A stretch of DNA of 64,000 nucleotides from VXYL01 sp965116935. Lineage in GTDB: Bacteria > Pseudomonadota > Gammaproteobacteria > Pseudomonadales > Azotimanducaceae. Each line of letters begins with the position of its first letter. The first letter of the stretch is position 1. The position numbers and the translations under genes were made by a program. Positions 18,089 to 34,506 of the stretch are shown here, in pieces. The DNA is taken from the NCBI GenBank assembly GCA_965116935.1, contig OZ220737.1, positions 496,001 to 560,000 on the forward strand. The letters are read 5' to 3'. The notes under the pieces were generated by a model, which did no database searches, was not told the DNA's origin, and worked only from the letters and a program-made list of their open reading frames with translations.

Positions 18089-18786
18089 GCCTCAATTGCC
18101 CTGAGATCTTGCCGAAGGGATTCGGCATCCCCGGTGATGACTGGGACCTGGCGCTTCGAGACCTCCGACATGAATGCCGCGATCGGCACGCCAGCGAACC
18201 TAGCCGCCCGGCCAAGCGATAGCGTCCGCTCACGGAACAGCGTGGCGGCGATGTCCAGGCGCGCGTTTGCGTCGGCTTCTTGTCCTGTAGGACTGTGGAC
18301 CATGGGGACGAGCTTGTCATACGGCACGACCACCGCACTGCTTGCGCGGTTCGGGTCGAGCCAGTGCTTTCTCCACTCGTCGAGTCGATGGTGTACCTCA
18401 TGCACAAGTGCATCTCGACTGCTTGCTCCGTGCCTTTTCCAAACGTGGTCGACAACTTCCATGTCGAAACGACTCAGCACATCTAGCGAAGTGGGCCCCA
18501 CCCCCTGACACACACCCAAGCCCCGGTGCGAAGGAGGCGCGATGTACTCCGCCCAGTCTCCTGTCGTCGGCGTGCCTTGCTTGGCCGTCATCAAATCCAA
18601 CGTTCGGGACAGGGCCATGCCTTCCCGCATGGCGTACACGTCGTCAAAGACGATGGGTAGTCCGCAGCGACGCATTGCCTCGCGCTCGGCGAGGTACATC
18701 AGCTTCATGAGCCTCACCACGCCCAACGCACGGCCGGCCTTCAAGATGAAGGCAGCGGCGAGCTGCGCAGCGTGTCGTTCTCGCAT
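18070..18786 (-). CDS. Fused Panacea (SocA-like) and UPF0175 antitoxin-type protein
   Basis: 238 aa with two recognisable parts. Residues about 15-150 match the Panacea/SocA-like domain (VVRLMKLMYLAEREAMRRCG, VFDDVYAMREGMALSRTLDL, VVDHVWKRHG), an antitoxin module found with many unrelated toxins. Residues about 170-220 match UPF0175 (IAATLFRERTLSLGRAARFA, AFMSEVSKRQVPVI), the small antitoxin that normally pairs with DUF3368 PIN toxins. Such a PIN gene lies directly downstream, overlapping by 19 bp. I infer a composite antitoxin; the Panacea part may be the added neutraliser or regulator. Now probably an orphan because the toxin is truncated. Confidence 0.75.
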   Translation of the reverse strand: MRERHAAQLAAAFILKAGRALGVVRLMKLMYLAEREAMRRCGLPIVFDDVYAMREGMALSRTLDLMTAKQGTPTTGDWAEYIAPPSHRGLGVCQGVGPTSLDVLSRFDMEVVDHVWKRHGASSRDALVHEVHHRLDEWRKHWLDPNRASSAVVVPYDKLVPMVHSPTGQEADANARLDIAATLFRERTLSLGRAARFAGVPIAAFMSEVSKRQVPVITGDAESLRQDLRAIEACREGL

Positions 18787-18852
18787 CTTTCACCCTTGCT
18801 GCCGATAGCGACAGCCTACACCCGACTTTGGCGGGCGCAAAGGAACCTCGCG

Positions 18853-18879
18853 GTTGGCGGTCCGTCGGGACCGCCAGCC
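18853..18879 (-). terminator. Terminator hairpin behind rpoC fragment B
   Basis: GGTTGGCGGTCC pairs with GGACCGCCAGCC (one G-T pair) around a 3-4 nt loop, in the same position relative to the rpoC stop as the hairpins at 16892 and 24419. The stem sequence has diverged while the pairing is kept. Confidence 0.7.
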
Positions 18880-18896
18880 ACGCTGCCGCTTGGCGC

Positions 18897-19602
18897 TTAC
18901 GAGCCCGCGCCGCTCAGCATCTCCGATAGAGCCTGTTCGACTTCGTCTGCCGTGGCGCCCATGTCCCTTGCCGAGCGGGCTTGGGTTTCTTCCAGCCTTC
19001 GCTGGCGGCGGTCGCGGTGGTAGGTGAGGCCGGTTCCTGCCGGGATCAGGCGGCCTACCACCACGTTTTCCTTCAGGCCGCGCAGGAAGTCGCGCTTGCC
19101 GGTGACCGCCGCTTCCGTGAGGACGCGGGTGGTCTCCTGGAACGAGGCGGCGGAGATGAAGGATTCCGTGGCGAGCGAAGCCTTGGTGATGCCGAGCAGC
19201 AAGTGTTCGAAGGTGATGGGCTCCTTGCCCTCCTCTTCGAGGCGCTCGTTGTCTTCGAGCACCTGGACGTATTCCACCTGCTCGCCGCGGATGTAGGTCG
19301 AGTCGCCCGGGTCCACCACCTCCGCCTTGCGCAGCATCTGGCGGCCGATCACCTCGATGTGCTTGTCGTTGATGGTGACGCCCTGGAGGCGATAGACCTC
19401 CTGGATCTCGTTGACGATGAACTTGGCGAGTTCCGTCACGCCCTTGAGGCGCAGGATGTCGTGCGGGCTTTCGGGGCCTTCCGACACCACCTCGCCGCGC
19501 TCGACGTGCTCGCCCTCGAACACCGAAATCTGCCGCGCCATTTGGGAATCAGCGTCTCTACCGCCTCGCCTTCCGGCTCGGTGACGATGAGGTGCCGCTT
19601 GC
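18897..19602 (-). pseudogene. Partial copy of the rpoC 3' end (fragment B, about 705 bp)
   Basis: Encodes the last 214 or so residues of RpoC from RQISVFEGEHVERGEVVSEG to LSEMLSGAGS in an intact frame. It differs from the chromosomal RpoC at only about four of these positions (for example STYIRG for SSYIRG, FEHLLL for FERLLL, KRDFL for KRDYL). A 2-bp insertion near 19541 breaks the frame further upstream, and similarity ends near 19602, just before the Dam gene. No start signal. This is a young duplicate of positions 24461-25168, in the same orientation, about 5.5 kb downstream of the true gene. Confidence 0.93.
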
Positions 19603-19702
19603 CCTGATGATCCGAGGCACATTTTCGCGGAAAGGGCTTTCAACGTGGGCCGAGATTGCCTATGCTGTCGTTTTGAACAGCACGCGGCAAAGGCGAGAAC
19701 GA

Positions 19703-20620
19703 ATGGCCCTAGCAACGGAGATTGCGGCCCCACAAGCCATTGAATCGTCGACAATTGATGACTTTCCCTTGTCGCCGATTCCCGCTGTCAATGTCGCCAC
19801 AGTTCCCCAGCGGAGTCCGCTCCGGTACCCAGGCGGGAAGACGTGGCTGATCCCGCACATTCGCCATTGGCTCCGCTTTCGCCGCGTCCGTCCAGACCTC
19901 CTTCTCGAACCTTTTGCGGGAGGCGGCATCGTATCGCTCACTGCCGTCATGGAGGGATTGACGCGCCGCTGCCTGATGTGCGAACGCGACCACGATGTCG
20001 CTGCCTTCTGGCATTCAGCGCTCCATCACGGTCGGGCGCTGCGCGAACACGTGATGGCCTTCCATCCGACCGTCGATAGCATCGGGAACTTGGCCGAGAT
20101 CGACGTCGCTGGCGTCGTCGAGCATGGCTTTCGCACCTTGGTACTAAACCGGACGCGCCGGGGCGGCATCCTCGCACCCGGAGCATCGCTGCAGCGCAAA
20201 GGCGAAAACGGCAAGGGCATCTTGTCTCGCTGGTACCCCGAGACCATCGAGGCACGGCTCGCGGAAATCGAACGCCATGCGGAGAGGATTACATTCTGCG
20301 AGACCGACGGCGTTCAGTTTCTCGAAGCCGTCCCGCATGCACCCGAGAAAACCGTCGTGTTCGTCGATCCTCCCTACACCGCCGGTGGCAAGCGGGCTGG
20401 CAAACGCCTATACACCCACAACGAGATCGACCACGGCCGGTTGTTCGAATTGCTGGCGGATCAAGGCTTGGACTTCATGATGACCTACGACTGCACACCC
20501 GAGATTCTTCGCTTGGTGCGGAAGCACAGATTCTGCGCCGTAAAGGTCATGATGAAAAACACGCACCACAACCGCCTGCCGGAACTGCTGGTCACTCCCC
20601 GCCCTTTGTTCGGTGCCTGA
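19703..20620 (+). CDS. DNA adenine N6-methyltransferase (Dam/D12 class)
   Basis: 305 aa. PLRYPGGKTWLIPHI is motif X, LLEPFAGGGIVSL is motif I (AdoMet binding), and FVDPPYTAGGKRAGKRLYTH carries the catalytic DPPY at residues 222-225. The order X-I-IV is that of the Dam-like alpha class. The start is the ATG at 19703. It begins 100 bp past rpoC fragment B and is followed in the same frame, after one TGA, by a NotI-like endonuclease gene, so I read it as the protective methylase of a restriction system. Specificity unknown. Confidence 0.9.
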   Translation: MALATEIAAPQAIESSTIDDFPLSPIPAVNVATVPQRSPLRYPGGKTWLIPHIRHWLRFRRVRPDLLLEPFAGGGIVSLTAVMEGLTRRCLMCERDHDVAAFWHSALHHGRALREHVMAFHPTVDSIGNLAEIDVAGVVEHGFRTLVLNRTRRGGILAPGASLQRKGENGKGILSRWYPETIEARLAEIERHAERITFCETDGVQFLEAVPHAPEKTVVFVDPPYTAGGKRAGKRLYTHNEIDHGRLFELLADQGLDFMMTYDCTPEILRLVRKHRFCAVKVMMKNTHHNRLPELLVTPRPLFGA

Positions 20621-21496
20621 TCCCGCGGTGACCACGGAGCCTTTGGCATCGGAGAGTGGTTCGGCCACCCGATTGAGTCCGTCACGGCTGACTTCCGCAA
20701 GGGATTGGCCGCAGATGCCCTCGGGGCGAACGAGAGCAGCCGGCCATGTCCGTTTCGTAACGGCCATCCTCGGTGTCCGAAGGCGGGCGGCGTGTGCTCG
20801 CTTCGCGCCTATAGGGCTCACGAGGAAAGTGTGGAGCTGACCGACCGAAGAACGATCGTGTGCCTTTCTCGCTTCGAGCAGGCCGACGTCCTCATAAAGT
20901 GGCTTGCGGAAATCCTCGATTACGGTGTAGAGCCGAAGGTGGCTCGCGAAGCGCCGTTCATGCGTAGCACGGCTACCGGCAAGTGGGCGGGCAAGGTTGA
21001 CATGGTCGTGGCTCACGATGGCAACGGCCAACTCAAGTGGTGCGGCCTTGAGATCCAAGCCGTCTATTTCTCGGGCCAAGGCATGCGATCCGAGTTCACT
21101 CGCCTGCGCGAAAACGCCGATGATATGCCTCCGTTCCCGGACGCCGTACGCAGACCCAACTGGAGATCATCCGGCGCAAAGCGCCTTATGCCCCAGCTTC
21201 AGATCAAGGTACCCACGCTTCGCCGCTGGGGCTCCAAGATGGCTGTGGCCGTCGATGCGCCTTTCTTCGACGCAATCGGCAGCCCTAGCAAGATGCCAAC
21301 CCAAGACCTCAACGACGGCGACATCATCTGGCTCGTTCCTGAGTTGCGGGAGAACGCGGAAGGCGATCTGACGCTCGTCCGCGGCCATTGGGAAGTGCTG
21401 ACGCTTGAGGAGTCGGAGCAACGGCTGCTGGCAGCCGTGACCGTTCCTCGCGAAGAGTTCGAATCTGGACTGCAATCGCGCCTACGGCCGATGTAG
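20621..21496 (+). CDS. NotI-like restriction endonuclease (start uncertain)
   Basis: The protein has the NotI-family Cys block CPFRNGHPRCPKAGGVCSLR, which in NotI binds a metal, followed by a nuclease-like body (GKWAGKVDMVVAHDGNGQLK, WCGLEIQAVYFSGQGMRSEF) with Asp and Glu...Gln positions of a PD-(D/E)XK fold. The only usual start codon is a TTG at 20705, yet similarity-like residues (FGIGEWFGHPIESVTADFRK) precede it in the same frame back to the methylase stop codon at 20618-20620. Either the 5' end uses a non-standard start, the stop is read through, or the ancestral start was lost. Coordinates here show the whole open stretch. Confidence 0.75.
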   Translation, partial: SRGDHGAFGIGEWFGHPIESVTADFRKGLAADALGANESSRPCPFRNGHPRCPKAGGVCSLRAYRAHEESVELTDRRTIVCLSRFEQADVLIKWLAEILDYGVEPKVAREAPFMRSTATGKWAGKVDMVVAHDGNGQLKWCGLEIQAVYFSGQGMRSEFTRLRENADDMPPFPDAVRRPNWRSSGAKRLMPQLQIKVPTLRRWGSKMAVAVDAPFFDAIGSPSKMPTQDLNDGDIIWLVPELRENAEGDLTLVRGHWEVLTLEESEQRLLAAVTVPREEFESGLQSRLRPM

Positions 21497-21571
21497 CGCC
21501 ATAGCAGCGGAGGCTGGTCACCTGCGTGCGCCTCCCCATTGGCACCAAATCTGGTGGTCCGTGTACCACGA

Positions 21572-22531
21572 CTAACGCCCTGCATCGACGGGCGACCTGT
21601 CGATCGCGTGCTTGGCCAGGGCGAAGGCAGCGTCTGTCCAGCGCGTAAGCCTTTGCACGAGTTCGGATTCCAGGTCTGGGCAGAGGTCGGTGATGCGGCA
21701 ACGGTCGAACAGGAGGCCAGCGTCTTGGACGGTCTCCGGGAAACGAACACGATCCTCTGCTTCCGAAACTACGAAGGTGCGCATTGGGACTACGCCGAAT
21801 GGCCCTTGAATCCACTTGTTGCAGAATTGGGTCGGTTGCAGCTGAGTGAGTTCAGACCGCCAGCTTGTTCCTGTCTTGCATTGCGCGAACAGGATCAACT
21901 TGCCTGGCAACGCGTCGGTAAATGCTTTCCAAGCCACGACATCCAGCTTACCGTCCCCTGATCGTCGGGTTTGTCCGATGAGGCTTGTGTACCCGCCCCC
22001 TTCGCCTAACTCACGGCAAAGGTGGTTCACTTTGTCAGCGAAACCTTTGTGGTCGTGGTCGGAAGTGCCGAACACTAACGAACGGGCGTCCTTGCCGAGG
22101 TAGTTGCGCAAAACGGCCTTGGCCAACTGCTCCAGCAGATGCGTCGCGTCAATGTCCTCAAGCACGCGATCCTTGTCCATGTTCATTCTCGTGCTCAAGA
22201 GAAGATAGCAATAGACGCGGCCCCGCAAGGCATTTAACTTGGTTGGGTCGTTGCGAAGTACCGTTCCGGTCGCGTCCTGCCGGAAGGGATAGTAGGCACG
22301 ACAGGCATGACATCGAGCCTCGATCTCATGCATCACCGCATCCAGCGTCTCAAGGATATGGTCTTGACTGTCCTCAACACCCTCGCGCTGGTCATTGTCG
22401 TCGACTTGGCCAAGATAGGCGCAGACATCGCGTATTGAAACCGTACCTCTGGTCCAAGTCAGCAACTCGACAAAGTCCGCAAGTTCGTGGATGCCCGCCG
22501 ACACCGTGGGCAAGGAAGGTAGTTTGAACAA
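21572..22531 (-). CDS. Hypothetical protein, possible PD-(D/E)XK nuclease
   Basis: 319 aa, no family I can name. Near residues 200-235, GDGKLDVVAWKAFTDALPGK and LILFAQCKTGTSW have the spacing of a restriction-like nuclease core (Asp, then an acidic/Gln-x-Lys strand). Four cysteines occur as CHAC and elsewhere. It starts 6 bp after the stop of the ParB-like gene, so the two form an operon, convergent with the Dam/NotI pair. A role in defence is inferred from context only. Confidence 0.6.
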   Translation of the reverse strand: MFKLPSLPTVSAGIHELADFVELLTWTRGTVSIRDVCAYLGQVDDNDQREGVEDSQDHILETLDAVMHEIEARCHACRAYYPFRQDATGTVLRNDPTKLNALRGRVYCYLLLSTRMNMDKDRVLEDIDATHLLEQLAKAVLRNYLGKDARSLVFGTSDHDHKGFADKVNHLCRELGEGGGYTSLIGQTRRSGDGKLDVVAWKAFTDALPGKLILFAQCKTGTSWRSELTQLQPTQFCNKWIQGPFGVVPMRTFVVSEAEDRVRFPETVQDAGLLFDRCRITDLCPDLESELVQRLTRWTDAAFALAKHAIDRSPVDAGR

Positions 22532-22537
22532 CCAGCG

Positions 22538-23638
22538 TCACTCCCTGCGAGCGGATCGTCGGTCCGCGGCTCTCCCTTTGCGTTCCATCTCCGCAAAGAT
22601 ATCATCGGCCAACTCGACGACCGATTCCGCGATGTCGAGCAAAGCTCTGGACCCGTCGAAGTTCGTCAGGTACGTCCGGGCTCGTAGCAACTCGCGCTTG
22701 CCGGAAAGAAGTGCCTCCTCGAAGACTGTACCGGGGTCGCGACTGATCTCGTAAGCGTTGCCAAGATTATTGTTTGCGCGCAGCGCCGCAACAGCTTCTC
22801 GGTTCGCCAATACGGCATCGAGCTGGCGCAGGTGTGGATTCTGCCGTTCAACAACCGGGCGCTGGTCCTGTTGCTTGTCGCCGTAAAGCCACCGGCACAG
22901 CTCACCGAGGTGACCGAGTGCATGGTCCGGCACGGGTGTAGCCGACTCGCCGTCGTCGTCTCGCAGAGCCAAGAATTTGCTGATGCCGTCGTAGCCGATC
23001 CCGGTGTACAGGTGCGAAAACGCCAGCCGCGACCGAAACCGGTTATCGGAGTCGTATACGCCAGCCGTCTTGGCTTGCCTGAGTACCATCAGTCCACGAT
23101 ACAGTCGCTGAACCGTCCTGTGACGATCGCCAATCTGCTTCGCGACCTCCGAAAGCGGAATACCAAAGGAAACATGCACTTCGGCGATGTACTCCGCCTT
23201 CGCAAAGCTGCTCCACTTCGCCGGACCATTGACGTGCTTGAAGCCCAAATAGCGCCATGACCCCTCCCTATCGCTTATGATCGCAGGTAGATCCTGAAGA
23301 TCTGCCTTCTCTTGGGCGGACAATCTTGGAACCGGCCAACCCCGGTCGTTGGCGATGGTTCCGTCGAGCATAACCTTCACCGCCGCGAGGCGCCGGTTAC
23401 CTTCGATCACCACATACTCGTCTTGTTCACACGCGACAATCAGGGGCTCATGTGCGAAATAGCCGCTCGCAGCGATGGACTGGACAAGCTCCAGAACATC
23501 CATCGCCTCCCAGAGGATCGGGATGATCTCGTCATCGTCCGCGTCAGGCTCAAGGTCGTATTCCGCTAAGCGGGGGTTGCGCCGATCGAAATGAAGCTCG
23601 GTCACGCGGAGGTGCTTAATCGCGGCAGGATTCGGCAT
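22538..23638 (-). CDS. ParB/Srx-like N-terminal domain protein
   Basis: 366 aa. Residues about 10-90 form a ParB-like nuclease/CTPase module: LHFDRRNPRLAEYD, LVQSIAASGYFAHEPLIVAC, YVVIEGNRRLAAVKVMLDG, the last being the GNRR box. A helix-turn-helix-like segment follows (SEVAKQIGDRHRTVQRLYRG). The start at 23638 follows GGAGGGG. It differs from chromosomal ParB (no parA neighbour) and instead pairs with a nuclease-like gene 6 bp downstream. ParB-like proteins of this kind occur in phage-defence loci; function here unproven. Confidence 0.75.
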   Translation of the reverse strand: MPNPAAIKHLRVTELHFDRRNPRLAEYDLEPDADDDEIIPILWEAMDVLELVQSIAASGYFAHEPLIVACEQDEYVVIEGNRRLAAVKVMLDGTIANDRGWPVPRLSAQEKADLQDLPAIISDREGSWRYLGFKHVNGPAKWSSFAKAEYIAEVHVSFGIPLSEVAKQIGDRHRTVQRLYRGLMVLRQAKTAGVYDSDNRFRSRLAFSHLYTGIGYDGISKFLALRDDDGESATPVPDHALGHLGELCRWLYGDKQQDQRPVVERQNPHLRQLDAVLANREAVAALRANNNLGNAYEISRDPGTVFEEALLSGKRELLRARTYLTNFDGSRALLDIAESVVELADDIFAEMERKGRAADRRSARRE

Positions 23639-23734
23639 TTGCCCCTCCGACGCTGCGTGGTCTGACCAAAGCCGCGAGCCTAACACGCCGTCACCGCAGG
23701 ACGCATCTGTGCCGTCGACACACCGAAGGGAGGA

Positions 23735-23935
23735 CCGGAACGGCTTCGCCGACCCAATGCCGGCTGCGAGACTTCCACGCGAGCCTCCACCGCGCCCACC
23801 CCGTCAGGACCGGGCGCTTCGGAAGGTGCCCGTTGCGCACCACCCGGCCCCGGCTAACCGCCAGCCGCTCGCCTTCGAACGCCGAAAGGTGCTCGTCATA
23901 ACTCCGCCTGCACTGCCGCGTCGATCAGCCGCTAC
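23735..23935 (-). pseudogene. Decayed transposase fragment (IS256/Mutator-like)
   Basis: Across broken frames the minus strand reads LIDAAVQAEL, then EHLSAFEGERLAVSRGRVVR and NGHLPKRPVLTG, then VGAVEARVEVSQP. This fits the N-terminal region of IS256-type transposases (VVRNGHLPERTI.TG.GPVEVRVP). Stops and shifts separate the pieces, and no ends are visible. Recognition rests on about 60 residues. Positions 23940-24080 beyond it show no gene. Confidence 0.45.
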
Positions 23936-24083
23936 GCGCCGGCCCAAAGACGGTCCGTGAGGGGGTCGGAAGCAGCCGCTGGCACCGCCAGTTCAACTAT
24001 TTTTCTTCACGTTCGATGTGCTCCTCCTGCGAAAATGAAGGCTGCAACCTCAAACTCAGCAGAGACACGCCACACCACTCAAC

Positions 24084-24116
24084 GGTGGTGCCCTAGTTTG
24101 AAACTACGGCACCACC
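24084..24116. repeat. 33-bp near-perfect palindrome
   Basis: GGTGGTGCCCTAGTTT and AAACTACGGCACCACC are inverted repeats of 16 bp with one mismatch around a single G. The flanks repeat CACTCAAC on both sides. It lies in comparatively AT-rich DNA between the transposase remnant and the rpoC terminator. It could be a recombination site or bidirectional terminator; there is no T tract. Confidence 0.55.
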
Positions 24117-24136
24117 CACTCAACCCTTCCGTTACG

Positions 24137-24394
24137 CTATTTTGACCACAGCTCATATGCTAACAACGGTGCGTCCTTGAGTTCCTGGCTGAAAAACTGC
24201 ACGGTGGCGTCCATGGTGCGGTGAGAACGCTGGCCTGGACAACCTCGCCGTGTAGCTGAAGGTCGATGGCGTCATAGCTGGCATCGATGGCTGTAACATG
24301 CAGGCGCTTGTCAAGCGTTTTGGGCTGTGCGGGAGGTAGCGTGCCGGAGTGCTCCGTCGGCCAGGAGATGCGCAGGACGACTCTTCGTTCGTTG
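24137..24394 (-). pseudogene. Unidentified gene remnant behind rpoC
   Basis: The minus strand carries a protein-like stretch (RRVVLRISWPTEHSGTLPPA, then DKRLHVTAIDASYDAIDLQL, HGEVVQASVLTA), then in another frame MDATVQFFSQELKDAPLLAY ending ELWSK and a stop at 24137. Together they look like the frameshifted end of one gene. No family recognised. It starts right after the rpoC terminator. Confidence 0.3.
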
Positions 24395-24418
24395 ACGCCC
24401 CTCCAAACTGCGTCCGGT

Positions 24419-24444
24419 TTGGCGACTCCGGATGGAGCCGCCAA
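24419..24444 (-). terminator. rpoC terminator hairpin
   Basis: TTGGCGACTCC pairs with GGAGCCGCCAA (one mismatch) around GGAT, 17 bp past the rpoC stop. Homologous hairpins follow both partial rpoC copies at 16892 and 18853. Confidence 0.65.
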
Positions 24445-24460
24445 CCGTGGCCATTTGCGC

Positions 24461-28639
<4,179 letters not shown>

Positions 28640-28661
28640 GTCCGTTTCTCCTCCGTCCTGC

Positions 28662-32729
<4,068 letters not shown>

Positions 32730-32834
32730 GCGACTCTCCAACCATTCTGATTCGATTCCCGTTAGCTAGGAGGTGCCCGCGCCGGCACGCACCAAGCACA
32801 AGAACCCCTGCCAAGCGAGGGCCGACGAGGGACG

Positions 32835-33050
32835 GAGGGCGTCCCGCCGACGCGCCCGAAGGGCGCGCCCAGAGCGCGCAGCCAGGCGCGCACGCAACGG
32901 CGCCGGCCAAGCCCCACACACTGCGTTCCCGTAAAGCGCCGGCAAAGTGCCACGGCCCATCGAGGCCACCGCCAATCCAGCCTCGCCTGCACGCCCAGAC
33001 GCGCCTGACGGCGCGCAGGAGGGCGAGACGCCCTCCCTCCAAGGAAGGAC
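32835..33050. repeat. Two REP-like repeats in the rplL-rpoB gap
   Basis: GAGGGCGTCCCGCC with CGCGCCCGAAGGGCGCG near 32840-32870, and GCGCAGGAGGGCGAGACGCC with CTCCCTCC near 33016-33042, are family members in opposite orientation about 150 bp apart. Between 33170 and 33225 a short direct repeat (CTCTCCGCGCGTGGCGCA, twice) precedes the rplL end. The 500-bp gap contains no gene. In E. coli the equivalent gap holds an attenuator and an RNase III site; I cannot assign one here. Confidence 0.65.
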
Positions 33051-33227
33051 TCCCTTTTCACTCGGCAAAGACACAAACGGGCCAGCGGCAACGCATGACC
33101 CCATGCATCGCCGTCGGCCGCGCGTTCCGCCCCCGGTCGGGCGGCGCTGTGGCAAGCGACTTGTTGCGCGTACTCTCCGCGCGTGGCGCAACTCTCTCCG
33201 CGCGTGGCGCATTAAGGGCGTCAAGAT

Positions 33228-33608
33228 CTACTTGATCTCGACGCCAGCGCCGGCTTCTTCCAACTGCTTCTTGATTTCCTCCGATTCCTCCTTGGTCACG
33301 CCTTCCTTCACCGTTGACGGAGCACCGTCCACCATCGCCTTGGCCTCCTTCAGGCCAAGACCGGTGATCGCACGCACAGCCTTGATGACATTGACCTTCT
33401 TGTCACCCACATCGTTCAGCGAAACGGTGAATTCGGTCTGCTCTTCGGCAACCTCGCCGGCCTCTGCCGGGGCCGCCGCCGGAGCCGCGGCAACCGCCGC
33501 CGCGGCGCTCACGCCGAACTTCTCCTCCATCGCCTGAACGAGTTCCACGACCTCCATCACGGTCATGTCGGCAACTGCGTTCACGATGTCATCCTTGGAC
33601 AACGCCAT
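33228..33608 (-). CDS. rplL: 50S ribosomal protein L7/L12
   Basis: 126-aa stalk protein. The N-terminal dimerisation domain (LSKDDIVNAVADMTVMEVVE), the Ala-rich hinge (SAAAAVAAAPAAAPAEAGE) and the C-terminal factor-binding domain (KKVNVIKAVRAITGLGLKEA) are all present at the normal length. It follows rplJ, whose product L10 anchors it. Confidence 0.98.
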   Translation of the reverse strand: MALSKDDIVNAVADMTVMEVVELVQAMEEKFGVSAAAAVAAAPAAAPAEAGEVAEEQTEFTVSLNDVGDKKVNVIKAVRAITGLGLKEAKAMVDGAPSTVKEGVTKEESEEIKKQLEEAGAGVEIK

Positions 33609-33716
33609 TTGGGTTCATCTCCTTCAAAGCCCGCGCCCGTCGCCGGTCGCATTTGGCAGCCACTCGGGCACTGCCTTCGTCAGTTCGCAGTTGCGAAGCA
33701 ACTGCCAACGCGCCCG

Positions 33717-34268
33717 TCAAGGGCGCGCGGTCACCTCGCCAGCCTCCTCCCGTCGCTGCTCTCCCACCGCCGCCATGGTTCGCACCAGCTTCGACGGAAT
33801 TGCGTTCAACGTCCGCACCAGCTTCGCCGCCGGCGCCTGCATCACACTCATCAGCATCGCCAGCGCCTCTTCCCGCGTCGGCAACGTCGCAACCCGCTCG
33901 ATGTCCTCCGCCGGCACCAACTGCCCGCCAATCGCGAGCACCTTCACCTCGAACTCGTCGAGCTTCTTGGCCGTGCGCTGGAACAATCGCGCCGCCGCCC
34001 CCGGATCGTCGTTGGCGAACGCCAGCATCGAGGGCCCAACCGCTTCCTCGCTCAGGCACTCGAACTCAGTGCCCACCACGGCACGCTTGAGCAGCGTGTT
34101 CCGCACCACCTTGAGGTACACGCCCGATTCGCGCGCGTCGCGGCGAAGGTCGGTCATCTCCTCTACGGTGAGGCCACGGTAGTCGGCCAGCGCCGCCGCA
34201 AGCGCACCACTCGCGGCGCCATGCACCTCTTCAACAATCGCCTGCTTCTCGGCGAGCCCTAACGCCAT
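33717..34268 (-). CDS. rplJ: 50S ribosomal protein L10
   Basis: 183-aa stalk base protein. MALGLAEKQAIVEEVHGAAS, then YRGLTVEEMTDLRRDARESG and LKVVRNTLLKRAV are typical. The C-terminal helix that binds L12 dimers (PAAKLVRTLNAIPSKLVRTM) is present. In E. coli L10-L12 represses its own leader; the leader here (34269-34506) contains a REP-like repeat. Confidence 0.97.
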   Translation of the reverse strand: MALGLAEKQAIVEEVHGAASGALAAALADYRGLTVEEMTDLRRDARESGVYLKVVRNTLLKRAVVGTEFECLSEEAVGPSMLAFANDDPGAAARLFQRTAKKLDEFEVKVLAIGGQLVPAEDIERVATLPTREEALAMLMSVMQAPAAKLVRTLNAIPSKLVRTMAAVGEQRREEAGEVTARP

Positions 34269-34373
34269 CGAAAAATCTCCATCACCTCAACACCAGCGCA
34301 TTCCTTCCGCGTCAGCGACTCGGCGTCCCCGGCGGGGTGGGAACTCCGAAGGCTGTCCCTGCGGCGCGAGGCC

Positions 34374-34435
34374 CTCGTCTGGAAGGAGGGCGTCTCGCCC
34401 TCCAAGCGCGCCGCAAGGCGCACACGCAGCAGCGC
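34374..34435. repeat. REP-like repeat upstream of rplJ
   Basis: TGGAAGGAGGGCGTCTCGCC and CTCC are followed by GCGCGCCGCAAGGCGC, the family unit in the same order as at 8160. It lies in the transcribed gap between rplA and rplJ, within what would be the L10 control leader. Confidence 0.7.
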
Positions 34436-34506
34436 CGGCCAAAGCCCCACAGTGTGTGCTTCGGGCGCCAACAAGGCGCCAGCTCCGAAAAAAGCCCGCA
34501 GCACCG

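Noticed and set aside
18897..19602. A functional second RNA polymerase subunit
   Set aside because: The frame covers only the last 214 or so residues of RpoC, lacks a start signal and all catalytic parts, and is frameshifted upstream.
12846..24460. Integrative element with a tRNA attachment site
   Set aside because: No integrase, excisionase or tRNA fragment is present. The repeated sequence is the rpoC end instead.
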